In this document: one piece after another, positions 26,440-35,177 of the stretch
How the letters are laid out: each line of letters begins with the position of its first letter
How positions within the stretch are numbered: the first letter of the stretch is position 1
Assembly (NCBI GenBank): GCA_018434355.1
Contig: JAHDPL010000027.1
Span: forward strand, 1-64,000
Direction: 5' to 3'
Source: Sporomusaceae bacterium
GTDB taxonomy: Bacteria > Bacillota > Negativicutes > UBA1444
Length of the DNA stretch: 64,000 nt
The notes under the pieces: generated by a model
What the model was told of the DNA's origin: nothing
Seen by the model: the letters and a program-made list of their open reading frames with translations, nothing else
Databases searched by the model: none
Position numbers and translations under genes: made by a program

Positions 26440-28425
26440 CTATTTCAGCAACGCCAAGGCCCGTTTCACGATATTCTCAGCAGTGAAACCGAATTTCTCC
26501 ATTACCTGCGGCCCCGGTCCTGAAGCGCCAAAGTGATCGATGCCGAGCGAGTCGCCTTGTGCGCCGGTGTACTTTTGCCACCCCAGCGTAATCCCCGCTT
26601 CGACAGACAGTACCGGCACACCCGCCGGCAATACGCGGCGGCGATAGTCTTCGCTCTGCTCGTCAAACAATTCCCAGGACGGCATCGAAACGACCCGCAC
26701 CCGGATTCCTTGCTGCGTCAGCAATTCTCCGGCTTTCAGACTGATCTCCAGTTCCGAACCGCTGGCCAGCAAAATCAGTTGCGGGTTCTTTTGCGGTGCA
26801 TCTTTGACGATATATGCGCCATATGCCACACCGACGGCAGCTTCGTTGGCGAGCTGATCCAGCGTGGTCAGTTTTTGCCGCGTCAGTACCAACGCCACCG
26901 GCTTTTTGCGTTCGACAGCCGCAATCCAGGCGCCGCGGGTCTCGTTCGCCTCGGCCGGGCGGATGACGGTAAGGCCGGGAATCGCCCGTAGAGAAGCCAA
27001 ATGCTCAATCGGTTGGTGGGTCGGTCCGTCTTCCCCCACGCCAATGCTGTCATGTGTGAACACAAAGATCGAATGGGTCTGCATCAGCGCCGCCATCCGC
27101 AGCGCCGGGCGCATATAGTCGGAAAACACGAAGAAGGTGGCGCCGTAAGGAATCAGGCCCTTGTGCAGCGCCATACCGTTAACGATCGAGCCCATCGCAT
27201 GCTCGCGGATGCCGAAATGAAGGTTGCGACCCTCGGGCTGGGCGACGCCGAACGCGGCAAATCCGTCCAACCAGGTCTTGGTGGAGGGGGCCAGGTCGGC
27301 TGAGCCGCCGACAAGCTGCGGCAAAACGGCAGCCAGTTTGTTCATCACCTTGCCGGACGATTCGCGGGTCGCCATCGCACCGGCGCCGAACAAGGGAATC
27401 TTTTCCTTCCAGTCGCGCGGCAGGATGCCGTTCATCGCATTGTGGAACTGCGCGGCTTCTTCAGGATATTGTTTCTGATATTCAGTGAACATCGCCTGCC
27501 ATTTTTCTTCGCAGTCACCGCCGCGTTCCAGCGCTTTGGCAAAGTGAGCAGCCGCTTCCTCCGGCACATGGAACCGCGCTTCCGGCGGCCACCCTAGCGT
27601 CTGCCGGGTCGCTTCGGCAGCTTCGCTACCGAGCGGTTCGCCATGCGCCGCCGCAGTGCCCTGTTTGGGACTGCCGAAGCCGATCTGGGTCCGCACCGCG
27701 ATCAGAGAAGGACGCTCTTTGTCTTCACGTGCCAACCGGATCGCTTCCTCGATCAGTCCAAGGTCATTGCCGTCCGGCACGGTGATGACCTGCCAGCCAT
27801 ACGCCTGAAATCGCAGGCGCACATTTTCGGTAAAGGCAAGCTCGGTGTTGCCTTCGATCGAAATGTGGTTGTCATCATACAGATAAATCAGTTTTCCCAA
27901 GCCCAGCGTCGCCGCCAAGGAAGCCGCCTCAGCGCAGACGCCTTCCATCAGGTCGCCGTCGGATACCAATGCATAAGTGAAGTGATCGACAATCGGCAGA
28001 CCGGGCTTGTTGAACACTGCTGCCAGTTGCTTCTCGGCGATCGCCATGCCGACTCCCATCGCAAAACCTTGACCGAGCGGGCCGGTGGTCGCCTCCACAC
28101 CGACCGTCATGCCGTATTCCGGGTGACCCGGTGTCAACGACTCCCACTGGCGGAATTTCTTCAGTTCTTCCAGCGGCAGACCATAACCAAACGTATGAAG
28201 CATCGCATAAAGCAGCGCCGAACCATGACCGGCGGAAAGGATGAACCGATCGCGGTCGACCCAGGCCGGCTGAGCCGGATTATGTTTCATGAAACGATCC
28301 CACAACACATAGGCCATTGGCGCCGCACCGAGCGGCAGGCCTGGGTGTCCCGACTTCGCCTTTTCCACGGCGTCCACCGCCAAAAATCGCAACGTGTTCA
28401 CACAAAGTTGATCTGTCTGATTCAT
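26440..28425 (-). CDS. tkt: Transketolase
   Basis: 661 residues, full length. This thiamine-diphosphate enzyme of the non-oxidative pentose phosphate pathway moves two-carbon ketol units. Visible features are [17 protein letters not shown], the TPP/Mg motif SDGDLMEGV-(x)[11 protein letters not shown], the catalytic-loop HGEPLG segment, [13 protein letters not shown] with the activating Glu, and [17 protein letters not shown]. It heads the tkt-polA-mutM-coaE run, with 30 bases to polA. A TATACT -10-like box is at 28478-28483 on the minus strand, but I see no good -35 box. Confidence 0.97.
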   Translation of the reverse strand: MNQTDQLCVNTLRFLAVDAVEKAKSGHPGLPLGAAPMAYVLWDRFMKHNPAQPAWVDRDRFILSAGHGSALLYAMLHTFGYGLPLEELKKFRQWESLTPGHPEYGMTVGVEATTGPLGQGFAMGVGMAIAEKQLAAVFNKPGLPIVDHFTYALVSDGDLMEGVCAEAASLAATLGLGKLIYLYDDNHISIEGNTELAFTENVRLRFQAYGWQVITVPDGNDLGLIEEAIRLAREDKERPSLIAVRTQIGFGSPKQGTAAAHGEPLGSEAAEATRQTLGWPPEARFHVPEEAAAHFAKALERGGDCEEKWQAMFTEYQKQYPEEAAQFHNAMNGILPRDWKEKIPLFGAGAMATRESSGKVMNKLAAVLPQLVGGSADLAPSTKTWLDGFAAFGVAQPEGRNLHFGIREHAMGSIVNGMALHKGLIPYGATFFVFSDYMRPALRMAALMQTHSIFVFTHDSIGVGEDGPTHQPIEHLASLRAIPGLTVIRPAEANETRGAWIAAVERKKPVALVLTRQKLTTLDQLANEAAVGVAYGAYIVKDAPQKNPQLILLASGSELEISLKAGELLTQQGIRVRVVSMPSWELFDEQSEDYRRRVLPAGVPVLSVEAGITLGWQKYTGAQGDSLGIDHFGASGPGPQVMEKFGFTAENIVKRALALLK

Positions 28426-28508
28426 TCATATCCCGGCCTTTCATCATATATTGTCTGAACATTAATCGCTATAACATAGTATACTCCGGTTCCCGGCAGA
28501 GAACCAGC

Positions 28509-29375
28509 TTAAGAAATCAATCCGGACTGTTGCAAAATTCGTTTGGCCTGCAGCGGTTTATTCATTGTATATAGGTGAATGCCTGCCACTCCCTGGGCGG
28601 CAAGATCGCGGATCTGCTCGCAGGCGTATTCGATTCCGGCTTGCTCCATGTCTGCAGGTTTTCCGCCATATTTAGCCAGTATTCCGGCCAAACGGTCGGG
28701 GATCGTTGCACCGCATAGTTCGGTGATCCGACGAATCTGAGCTGCATTGAGCACAGGCATCACGCCGGCGGCAACCGGACAGACCACGCCGAGCCGTTGC
28801 AACTCCTCCATCATCGCATAAAAAGATCGATTGTCGAAAAACAGTTGGGTAATCAGGAAATCCGCCCCGGCATCGACTTTTTGCTTCAGATGCTGCCGGT
28901 CCAGTTCCAGCGATGTGCAACGCGGATGACCTTCCGGATAGGCGGCTGCCGCAATGCAAAAATCGTATTTCGCTTTAATGTGGGCGATCAGATCTTTGGC
29001 GTATTCATGATAATCTGCGCCGCTACCGCAAGGGATTTCCGGCGGCAAATCGCCGCGTAGCGCCAGCACATTGCCGATATTGTTAGTCTGCAGCTGATCC
29101 AGCACCGCATCAGTCGCCTGCTTGTCAGCACCGACGCAAGTAAGGTGCGCCAGCGTCTCGACCTTGTAATCATTCTTCACTTTCGAAGCAATCTGTACCG
29201 TTCTCGCACAAGAACTGCCGCCAGCCCCGTAGGTCACGCTGATGAAATCTGGTTGCAACGCGCTAAGCGATTCCAGCGTGGCAAAGATCGATTCGATCGG
29301 ATAATCCGGTTTTGGGGGGAATATCTCGCACGATACCACCAGTTTCTTAGTCTGGAACAAACTTTTGATACTCAT
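28509..29375 (-). CDS. metF: Methylenetetrahydrofolate reductase
   Basis: 288 residues from the ATG at 29375, which has AGGAGGG six bases upstream; an in-frame extension to 29423 is rejected. It reduces 5,10-methylene-THF to 5-methyl-THF for methionine synthesis or, in acetogens, the methyl branch of the Wood-Ljungdahl pathway. TIM-barrel features include CEIFPPK with the catalytic Glu, SVTYGAGGS, LTCVGADK, ALRGDLP and TQLFFD. No metV partner gene is adjacent. A strong hairpin in the leader (29416-29446) may control it. Confidence 0.95.
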   Translation of the reverse strand: MSIKSLFQTKKLVVSCEIFPPKPDYPIESIFATLESLSALQPDFISVTYGAGGSSCARTVQIASKVKNDYKVETLAHLTCVGADKQATDAVLDQLQTNNIGNVLALRGDLPPEIPCGSGADYHEYAKDLIAHIKAKYDFCIAAAAYPEGHPRCTSLELDRQHLKQKVDAGADFLITQLFFDNRSFYAMMEELQRLGVVCPVAAGVMPVLNAAQIRRITELCGATIPDRLAGILAKYGGKPADMEQAGIEYACEQIRDLAAQGVAGIHLYTMNKPLQAKRILQQSGLIS

Positions 29376-29415
29376 CAGAACCCTCCTGCACAGTTGATTG
29401 CAAAAATCTGAAAAG

Positions 29416-29446
29416 GCAGCCACCGTGCGGATGCAACGGCGGCTGC
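29416..29446 (-). terminator. Intrinsic terminator or attenuator upstream of metF
   Basis: On the minus strand GCAGCCGCCGT and ACGGTGGCTGC form an 11-base-pair stem with a nine-base loop, followed by CTTTTCAG and five further T. It ends about 40 bases before the metF ATG and begins about 40 bases after the HD-GYP stop. It may terminate the HD-GYP operon or, given the promoter at 29474-29502, attenuate metF. Confidence 0.8.
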
Positions 29447-29473
29447 GCTTGCCTTTGTCATTCTCATTATAAT

Positions 29474-29502
29474 ATAGTATAGCAATCCTAGGCGCTAATC
29501 AA
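29474..29502 (-). promoter_or_regulatory. Possible metF promoter
   Basis: On the minus strand TTGATT (29497-29502) and TACTAT (29474-29479) are 17 bases apart; a TATAAT lies eight bases further on at 29466-29471. It overlaps the end of the HD-GYP gene and lies upstream of the hairpin at 29416-29446. Confidence 0.4.
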
Positions 29503-30561
29503 TCCGTAAATCTTAATATCGCGTTTTTTCTCTAGATTGACGAACTGACCGTCCGCCGTCTCAACAAGCGGCAACCCGTTCGGATAATTGCCGGGATGGA
29601 CGATTTTCGCCTGGCGCCCGTCGCTAAGCAACACAATGTTGCCACTCATGAAATCCTTGACATGATAGAGGAACGTACTGCAGACGACAGGGTCCAGCGT
29701 AGCGGACATCTGGCTAAACAATTCATCGATCACATGGTAGGGCGTCGTGCGCCGCCGGTACACCCGATCGGAAGTCATCGCGTCATACGTATCAGCCACT
29801 GAGATTATCCGGGCAAATTTGTGGATGCCGTCACCTTTCAGTTTAAGCGGATAGCCGCTACCATCCATCCGTTCGTGATGTTGCAGCACCGCCCACATCA
29901 CCACTGTCGGCACCTGAGGCACTTCGCGCAGCAAATAATATCCCTTGGAAGCATGCATTCGCATGACTTCCAGTTCCTGCGGCAGCAGTTTGCCGGGTTT
30001 GTTCAGCACTTCGGCCGGGATTTGGCTCTTGCCGATATCATGCATCAGTCCGGCGAAAATCAGGTCTCGCAGTTCCTGGCCACGAATTCCCATCCATTTT
30101 CCCAGCACGCCGGACAGGATGGCCACATTTACCGAGTGTTCGAAAGTATAATCATTGGTGTGCCGGATCATCAGCAAATGGTTCATGATACCCGGTGCAT
30201 CGACCAATGGGTCGATTTTCTGATTGGCGAGTTCCTGCATACGGGCGACCGGTACCTCACGGAACAGACTGATCGAATTGAACGCCGTCTTGACCAAATC
30301 GACCGTATCTTTGTAATAAGCATTAAAAGCCGCTCGGTCGAACGACCATGGCAGCGTAGGTTCGTAGGTAGGCTTTCGCTCAGGCAGCTGTATGGCTACC
30401 CTTTCGATCCCCCACTGGTTCAGCAGGCGGATTAGACTATTAGTAAGGACGGTTCCCTGGCTTAAAATAGCCTTGCCGTCTTCGGAAGTCATCAGCTCCG
30501 CGACAATCATGCCTGCGTGCAGCTGATTCACATCATACTTTTGAACCTGCCTGCTCAGCAC
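29488..30561 (-). CDS. HD-GYP c-di-GMP phosphodiesterase (second of pair)
   Basis: 357 residues with a GTG start (GGAGG 11 bases upstream). The N-terminal domain of about 60 residues (LHAGMIVAELMTSEDGKAIL...) resembles DUF3391-type input domains. The HD-GYP domain (about 125-300) has HDIGK near 174 and [11 protein letters not shown] near 224, all metal and GYP residues present, so it should hydrolyse c-di-GMP to pGpG/GMP. The C-terminal 55 residues form a small beta segment (IVLLSDGRQAKIVHP). It lies 32 bases after a paralogous HD-GYP gene in an operon with an exported repeat protein. It is cytosolic. Confidence 0.93.
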   Translation of the reverse strand: MLSRQVQKYDVNQLHAGMIVAELMTSEDGKAILSQGTVLTNSLIRLLNQWGIERVAIQLPERKPTYEPTLPWSFDRAAFNAYYKDTVDLVKTAFNSISLFREVPVARMQELANQKIDPLVDAPGIMNHLLMIRHTNDYTFEHSVNVAILSGVLGKWMGIRGQELRDLIFAGLMHDIGKSQIPAEVLNKPGKLLPQELEVMRMHASKGYYLLREVPQVPTVVMWAVLQHHERMDGSGYPLKLKGDGIHKFARIISVADTYDAMTSDRVYRRRTTPYHVIDELFSQMSATLDPVVCSTFLYHVKDFMSGNIVLLSDGRQAKIVHPGNYPNGLPLVETADGQFVNLEKKRDIKIYGLISA

Positions 30562-30593
30562 TTACCGTGATTCCTCCATGAACTCGTCTCCTG

Positions 30594-31781
30594 CTACGAA
30601 TGCAGCATCTTGTTGATTGACAGTTCCCTTAGTTTGTCCAAATCGACAAACTCGCCGTCGCGGGTTCGCACAATCGGCCTTGTGCAGTCATGTGGATTCA
30701 AGAAAACCACTTCACCGCGCTGCCCATTGCTCAGCTGCACGATATCGCCGACAAAGCGCTGAGAGAGCTTGTCAAGAAACACCGAGCAGATTTCATAATC
30801 CAGCTTGCCTACCATTTCCCGTTTCATAATTTCGACCGCTTCGTAGGGAGTGGCGCGTTTGCCATAGCTGCGCAGCGATGTCATCGCGTCAAATACATCA
30901 GCAATCGCAATCAGTTTGGCATAGGGGTGGATCTTGTCCCCTTTGACCGCCATCGGATAGCCGCTGCCATCAATTCGTTCGTGATGTTGTAGAGCACATA
31001 ATAGCACGCTTTGCGAAAAATCGCCATATTGCTTTAGGAATTTGTAGCCCCGCAATGAATGAAAACGCACGAGATGCATCTCTTCATCCGTCAATGATCC
31101 GGGCTTGTTCAGCACTTTTAGCGGGATCAGCGCTTTGCCGATGTCATGCAGCAATGCTCCCAGTATCGTTTCTTCAATCTCATGATAGTTCCGGCCCATC
31201 CAAAAACTCAGGCATCCGGCAATAATACCGACATCAACCGAGTGATGGTACAGATAATCTTCTTCATGCGGCATCATCTGCAGGCAGTCGGTCACTGAGT
31301 GGTCATCAATCAGCGGAATGATGTCCATCGTAACCATGCGGCGAATTTCATCACCATTGAAGTCATCTTTGATGAACCGGACTTTCCCCAGATGCTTTTT
31401 CAAAACTTGCACAGCATTATTGTAGTGCGAGGCAAACTCGTCCGGCACATTCAGCGGAATCTCCGCTTCTTCCACGATAGCCGGTTCTGATTGCGCCTGC
31501 TGGTCAGCGGAAAAATCATCCGGTTGCTGCACCGCCAGATCTGCGACCGGCAATTCCCCTAATTGTTCGTTTTCCGAGATTGTCTGCTGGGTTGTCGTAC
31601 ACTCTTCACGAATATCTACCGAACGAAAACCCCATAGTTGCAATGTCTGAATCGTGCGCAACGTCAGGACGGCGCCCTCATTAAGGAATATCTTGCCGTC
31701 CGAAGTCACGATCATTTTGCCGAGCACCATGCCGGGAACCAGATCGTCAATCGATTGTCGTTTGTAGATATAATCCGCCAC
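30594..31781 (-). CDS. HD-GYP c-di-GMP phosphodiesterase (first of pair)
   Basis: 395 residues with a GTG start (GGAGGG eight bases upstream). Same architecture as the downstream paralogue: N-terminal DUF3391-like domain (about 1-55), an acidic, Gln-rich linker (about 60-115), an HD-GYP domain (about 155-335) with HDIGK near 211 and HHERIDGSGYP near 264, and a C-terminal beta segment ending in VDLDKLRELSI. All catalytic residues are kept. It begins 18 bases after the exported repeat protein and ends 32 bases before its paralogue, so the three genes probably form one operon. Confidence 0.93.
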   Translation of the reverse strand: MADYIYKRQSIDDLVPGMVLGKMIVTSDGKIFLNEGAVLTLRTIQTLQLWGFRSVDIREECTTTQQTISENEQLGELPVADLAVQQPDDFSADQQAQSEPAIVEEAEIPLNVPDEFASHYNNAVQVLKKHLGKVRFIKDDFNGDEIRRMVTMDIIPLIDDHSVTDCLQMMPHEEDYLYHHSVDVGIIAGCLSFWMGRNYHEIEETILGALLHDIGKALIPLKVLNKPGSLTDEEMHLVRFHSLRGYKFLKQYGDFSQSVLLCALQHHERIDGSGYPMAVKGDKIHPYAKLIAIADVFDAMTSLRSYGKRATPYEAVEIMKREMVGKLDYEICSVFLDKLSQRFVGDIVQLSNGQRGEVVFLNPHDCTRPIVRTRDGEFVDLDKLRELSINKMLHS

Positions 31782-31799
31782 GACCGCTTCCCTCCAGGC

Positions 31800-32684
31800 C
31801 TACTTTTTCTTCGCCCGTTCCGGCAATATCACCGAGTCGAACACATATCCACCAAACGCATTTTTATCCAACAACTGCTCCATGGTCAAACGAGCGGTAA
31901 TCACCCTGCTAAACGGCGGATCAACGAATTCAAAGATTACAACTGGTTTATCCACTGTCCTGACCACCGCAACCTTATATTGGTTTGCTGTCGGATGAAG
32001 CAAAAGCATCAATCCGCCCGCCTTGACTTCTGTCGGGTTTTTTGCAACTCGCCAACCCTTGCCGGACGCTTCCTTGGCCCAATCTTTTTCTGAGCCTTGC
32101 CAGTTAAAGCCCGGTTTCGGCGCTATTTTGTCAAACTCCTGCACCGGCCAGGCCGAACCGGTAAAGCCGCGCACGCTTTTATAGTCGCTCATCGGGCTGA
32201 CCGATTTTGCGTTGGGGACGCGTTGCGGCAGGATGCACCCTTTGAAATGAATCAGTTTATCGATTTCTGAGAACTTCATCCAATATCGGGCCGGTTTGCC
32301 TTCACTGCCCATGACGGTTTCAAAGATCAACCCCTGGTCTGTCACTTCACGAGCAACACCCACCCAGGCCAAGCCTTCGTTGTAACCGACGACGATCGAA
32401 CCATTGACCGCTTCAGCCGGTTTGGTCTTTACGACCCATCCTTCACGCTGCGCCCGAGCCAGCCAGTCCTGAGCGTCTTCGACAAACCAGTTCACACCAG
32501 GCGTCGGCGCCACTTTATCAAATTCACGCAATGCATAAGTGCCAAACCAACCATCCGAATAAAAATTCTTGTACTTGCCGTCGGACGGCGCAGGCGGCGC
32601 GGGATTCGCAACCACGGCAGAAATCGCAGCCATGGACGCAAAGAAAACAAGCAACACTAAGCTGAATATACGCAGTATTTTCAT
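31800..32684 (-). CDS. Exported protein with two tandem CHAP-like repeats
   Basis: 294 residues. A signal peptide (about 1-26, ending VVANP) is followed by two similar halves. Each half has EFDK(V/I)AP-x-PG-x-NW, then W-x(2)-A-(x)n-GW-V-x(2)-(K/N)P-x-EV, a glycine turn with strands, and a VA(R/V)-V strand (about 52-125 and 178-260). The order of the W, A, G, P and valine-rich strands resembles CHAP amidase domains, but the catalytic Cys and His are absent, so it would bind rather than cut. The start has AAGGAGG. It leads an operon with two HD-GYP genes. The family is not firmly recognised and the CHAP relation is inferred. Confidence 0.7.
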   Translation of the reverse strand: MKILRIFSLVLLVFFASMAAISAVVANPAPPAPSDGKYKNFYSDGWFGTYALREFDKVAPTPGVNWFVEDAQDWLARAQREGWVVKTKPAEAVNGSIVVGYNEGLAWVGVAREVTDQGLIFETVMGSEGKPARYWMKFSEIDKLIHFKGCILPQRVPNAKSVSPMSDYKSVRGFTGSAWPVQEFDKIAPKPGFNWQGSEKDWAKEASGKGWRVAKNPTEVKAGGLMLLLHPTANQYKVAVVRTVDKPVVIFEFVDPPFSRVITARLTMEQLLDKNAFGGYVFDSVILPERAKKK

Positions 32685-32912
32685 GCACGCTCCTCCTTTG
32701 GCAGCCTTATTATACTATTATAGTGTTATGGGTGTGCTAGAACATTAGTTATATTCTGCCTAACAATTATTTTTTCCTGCTTTCAAGCAAGCAAAACACA
32801 GAAAAATATTAGATTTTCATGACCGCCTTCGTGGAGAAGCTGCTTTCTGCATCGTTATTCGCTGCTACTGGCGATTGAAGTCTTGTTGCAGCAAGCATCA
32901 GGCAAAAAAAAA

Positions 32913-32930
32913 AGAGCCGTTAACGGCTCT
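32913..32930 (-). terminator. Terminator of small gene
   Basis: On the minus strand AGAGCCG-TTAA-CGGCTCT folds into a tight stem followed by at least nine T. It overlaps the stop codon of the 71-residue gene. Confidence 0.93.
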
Positions 32931-33144
32931 ATACCCTGCAATCGATGTGGCTCCCCGACATGATGCAAGTCATGATTCGCTTGGCCATTTCCTGCGGTCG
33001 TTTTTGCTCCCGCTGTTCGGATTGCGCCTGCTGCTCATAAGGACTCTTTTGTTGGTGGCGTTGATCCTGCGCTCCGCTTCGGCGAACCACCAGCGGCAGT
33101 TGAGTCCTTTCAACCGGCGGGATCAGATATGTTCCGACAGCCAC
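32929..33144 (-). CDS. Small Gln/Arg-rich protein of unknown function
   Basis: 71 residues from the GTG at 33144, which has a perfect AAGGAGGTG six bases upstream; a GTG at 33153 lies inside that site and is rejected. The N-terminus AVGTYLIPPVERTQ is hydrophobic. The centre is a Gln/Glu/Arg/Lys-rich helix, and the C-terminus has two cysteines (MTCIMSGSHIDCRV). I do not recognise it. A dedicated ribosome binding site and an immediate strong terminator argue that it is a real gene. The IPPV motif recalls short flagellum-associated proteins, but I cannot support that further. Confidence 0.65.
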   Translation of the reverse strand: MAVGTYLIPPVERTQLPLVVRRSGAQDQRHQQKSPYEQQAQSEQREQKRPQEMAKRIMTCIMSGSHIDCRV

Positions 33145-33263
33145 GGTGTTCACCTCCTTGTAACCCAGGTGTCTTCACCTATATTATCGGAAGTGCCGCC
33201 AAGAAACATAAGTGTTTCGTGAAAAAAGACATAGATTTTTCCGTAAATTCTTTCTACAGTTTG

Positions 33264-33578
33264 CTACTTGGCGTAGGAACAGCAATAATCGACCACAACC
33301 GGCACTTTCAGTTTGAATTTTGCATTGGCGGGCACATGGAAGCTTTCGCCGGCACTGACGGTTCGCCACGCAGTTTCCCCCGGCAGTAGCACTTCCATCG
33401 AGCCAGCCAGCATCTCCATGTCTTCCGCAGCTGCCGTGCCAAACTCATACTCGCCGGGCAGCATGATCCCCAGGGTTTTGTGGCTGCCGTCGGCGAACTG
33501 CACGGTGCGGCTGGTGACTTTTCCTTCAAAATAGACATTGGCTTTCTTGACGATTGTTACATTTGAAAATTGATCCAT
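33264..33578 (-). CDS. ppnP: Pyrimidine/purine nucleoside phosphorylase, PpnP (YaiE) family
   Basis: 104 residues from the ATG at 33578 (GGAGG eight bases upstream). Small cupin-type protein: [15 protein letters not shown]-like start, [27 protein letters not shown] and the [16 protein letters not shown] segment typical of PpnP. It cleaves nucleosides with phosphate to the free base and ribose-1-phosphate. This fits its place near the nucleoside-uptake and purine-oxidation island. It is cytosolic, and probably monocistronic or read with the small gene downstream. Confidence 0.92.
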   Translation of the reverse strand: MDQFSNVTIVKKANVYFEGKVTSRTVQFADGSHKTLGIMLPGEYEFGTAAAEDMEMLAGSMEVLLPGETAWRTVSAGESFHVPANAKFKLKVPVVVDYCCSYAK

Positions 33579-33605
33579 TTGTTTAACCTCCATATTTTGC
33601 GCTTT

Positions 33606-33634
33606 TTGTATTCGTTGACATTTTACGGTACAAT
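33606..33634 (+). promoter_or_regulatory. Possible promoter of 33666-34330 gene pair
   Basis: TTGTAT (33606-33611) and TACAAT (33629-33634) are 17 bases apart, about 32 bases before the GTG start at 33666. A TTGACA at 33615 has no well-placed -10 box. The region is shared with the divergent ppnP gene. Confidence 0.4.
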
Positions 33635-33665
33635 ACAATCAAACTTTGAAAAGCAGGTGGATGAA

Positions 33666-34025
33666 GTGGAAGCAATCAATCCGACAATCCTTGAATTTTT
33701 CAGCAGATTGGATTTTGCCGAGATCCCCATCGAAGAAGGTCTTACCGGTCTGTCGTTTGAAGAAAACCCCGAAGGTGAATATGCGCTGGTCACCAATGAA
33801 GACGGGCTACTGCCGGTTTCGCTGGACGCACCGCTGCTGATCGCCTTTTATTCGCCGGAAGGTGCTTTCCTTTGGAGTACTGGCTTCAAAAATGCCGGAC
33901 AGTTTGAAGAAATCTGGCTGCAAGGTGCGACGTATGCCGAAAAAATGCAGGCAACTGCAAAACATCGCGATCTGATGCTTGCCGCCAGCCCAATGGCCAA
34001 GTTAATGGGGGACGACCTAAAATGA
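33666..34025 (+). CDS. Unknown acidic 119-residue protein
   Basis: 119 residues with a GTG start (AGGTGG five bases upstream); the frame extends further upstream but without another ribosome binding site. It is strongly acidic, has no signal peptide or membrane helix, and contains a strand-rich core (GEYALVTNEDGLLPVSLDAPLLIAFY) and a helical end. Not recognised. Its stop overlaps the start of the next gene, a small membrane protein, by four bases (ATGA), so the two are translationally coupled and may work together. Confidence 0.75.
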   Translation: MEAINPTILEFFSRLDFAEIPIEEGLTGLSFEENPEGEYALVTNEDGLLPVSLDAPLLIAFYSPEGAFLWSTGFKNAGQFEEIWLQGATYAEKMQATAKHRDLMLAASPMAKLMGDDLK

Positions 34026-34330
34026 ACGCAACTGTATTTGAATTCCGTGGCTCAGGACTTGGCTACATCTGGCTGATGGTCTGGACCATCCTCTTGTCGA
34101 TTCTTACTGGCGGACTGTTTTTCCCTTGGGCTTACTCGGCACAGCTGCGCTGGATCAGTTCCAATACCTATCTACACGGACGTCCGCTCAAATTTGTCGG
34201 CACCGGGTTGGGTTTCTTTTTTCAATGGCTACTGATCCTGGTGCTTACCTTCATCACGCTTGGAATATACGCCCCTTGGGGATACTGCCGGCTCAAACGC
34301 TGGGAACTGGAGAACACGATTCTGACATAA
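34022..34330 (+). CDS. Small membrane protein, DUF898-like
   Basis: 102 residues. Two long hydrophobic segments (about 14-38 and 62-88) with FPWAYSAQLRW and APWGYCRLKRWE repeats, each followed by basic and aromatic residues, resemble one unit of the DUF898 (YjgN) membrane family, which normally has several such units. It is therefore a minimal version. It is translated from ATG overlapping the stop of the upstream acidic protein. Its last 38 bases overlap the 3' end of the convergent yqeB gene. Function unknown. Confidence 0.75.
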   Translation: MNATVFEFRGSGLGYIWLMVWTILLSILTGGLFFPWAYSAQLRWISSNTYLHGRPLKFVGTGLGFFFQWLLILVLTFITLGIYAPWGYCRLKRWELENTILT

Positions 34331-35099
34331 GCAAGGCCTCCAGCACGCCGCCACCGATGGCCCGGGCTTTATCGGAAATGCTCCAACAGTGTTCCACTTT
34401 GGCCCGCGGATCGATATCGCCGATTTTCATGCCGACAGTCACACGCAGTCCATCATACAACAACCCTCTCAATACACCGTCAATCTGGCCGGTCACGGCG
34501 GCTTCATCGACATAAGCAATCACCTCACCGGCGCGAACCACATCGCCAATTGACCGTACGGCGCGAAATATCCCGGCACAAGGCGCTTTCACCAGTCGCT
34601 CCAGCGTAAATCCGCCGATATCGCCAGGCACGCCGGTATTGGGATGCGCACTGCCACAAGTGATTACCCTGCCCAAGTCATGCCCCCGCATCGTCTCAAC
34701 GACAAAATGAACATCCTGCCCTGCCGCAAATCCGGGACCGACGCCGACGACCACCTGGGCGTCACTGCGACTGGTCCCGATATTCGTTTTGGCCAGAATT
34801 GCATCGACCAGACCCCAAGGTTTCAGGTTGTGACGGATTTGGCAGGCAGGATCAATCACGACCGGGATTTTTCCGTTCTGCCAACAGGCCTCGATCTGTT
34901 CCGGTTGCGCCAAAGCGGCAGTTACCTCTTCCACTGTCATCTCGCCGGTATAAACGGCATTGGCAAAGGCCACGCTGCGCCGGATGACTGTGGGGCGGTC
35001 GATTTCCGTAATCACTAGCCGAAAACCGCAGCGGTGCAAGCGGTGGGCGATGCCTGTGGCCAGATCGCCGCCGCCTTTGAGAACCACAATTTTGTTCAT
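34293..35099 (-). CDS. yqeB: Selenium-dependent molybdenum hydroxylase maturation protein YqeB
   Basis: 268 residues. Rossmann-type N-terminus (KIVVLKGGGDLATGIAHRLHRCGF) with GVGPGFAAGQDVHFVVET, GSAHPNTG and IGGFTLERLVKAPCAG, characteristic of the EF2563/YqeB family. This family co-occurs with SelD, YqeC and selenium-dependent molybdenum hydroxylases and is thought to help insert labile selenium or mature the cofactor. Neighbours agree: yqeC and mocA diverge from it and the xanthine dehydrogenase is 1.5 kb away. Start ATG at 35099 with AAAGGA upstream. Confidence 0.93.
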   Translation of the reverse strand: MNKIVVLKGGGDLATGIAHRLHRCGFRLVITEIDRPTVIRRSVAFANAVYTGEMTVEEVTAALAQPEQIEACWQNGKIPVVIDPACQIRHNLKPWGLVDAILAKTNIGTSRSDAQVVVGVGPGFAAGQDVHFVVETMRGHDLGRVITCGSAHPNTGVPGDIGGFTLERLVKAPCAGIFRAVRSIGDVVRAGEVIAYVDEAAVTGQIDGVLRGLLYDGLRVTVGMKIGDIDPRAKVEHCWSISDKARAIGGGVLEALLMSESCSPVPSV

Positions 35100-35177
35100 A
35101 ATACAGGTTCCTTTCCAGACTATTACTATTGCGATAGGAAAGCAAAATAATTATCCGACAAGGCTGGGTGAACGCAG

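Noticed and set aside
33194-33263. Flagellar sigma-factor promoter for the small gene at 32929-33144
   Set aside because: A CCGATAA element exists, but the expected TAAA box is not found at 15-16 bases upstream.
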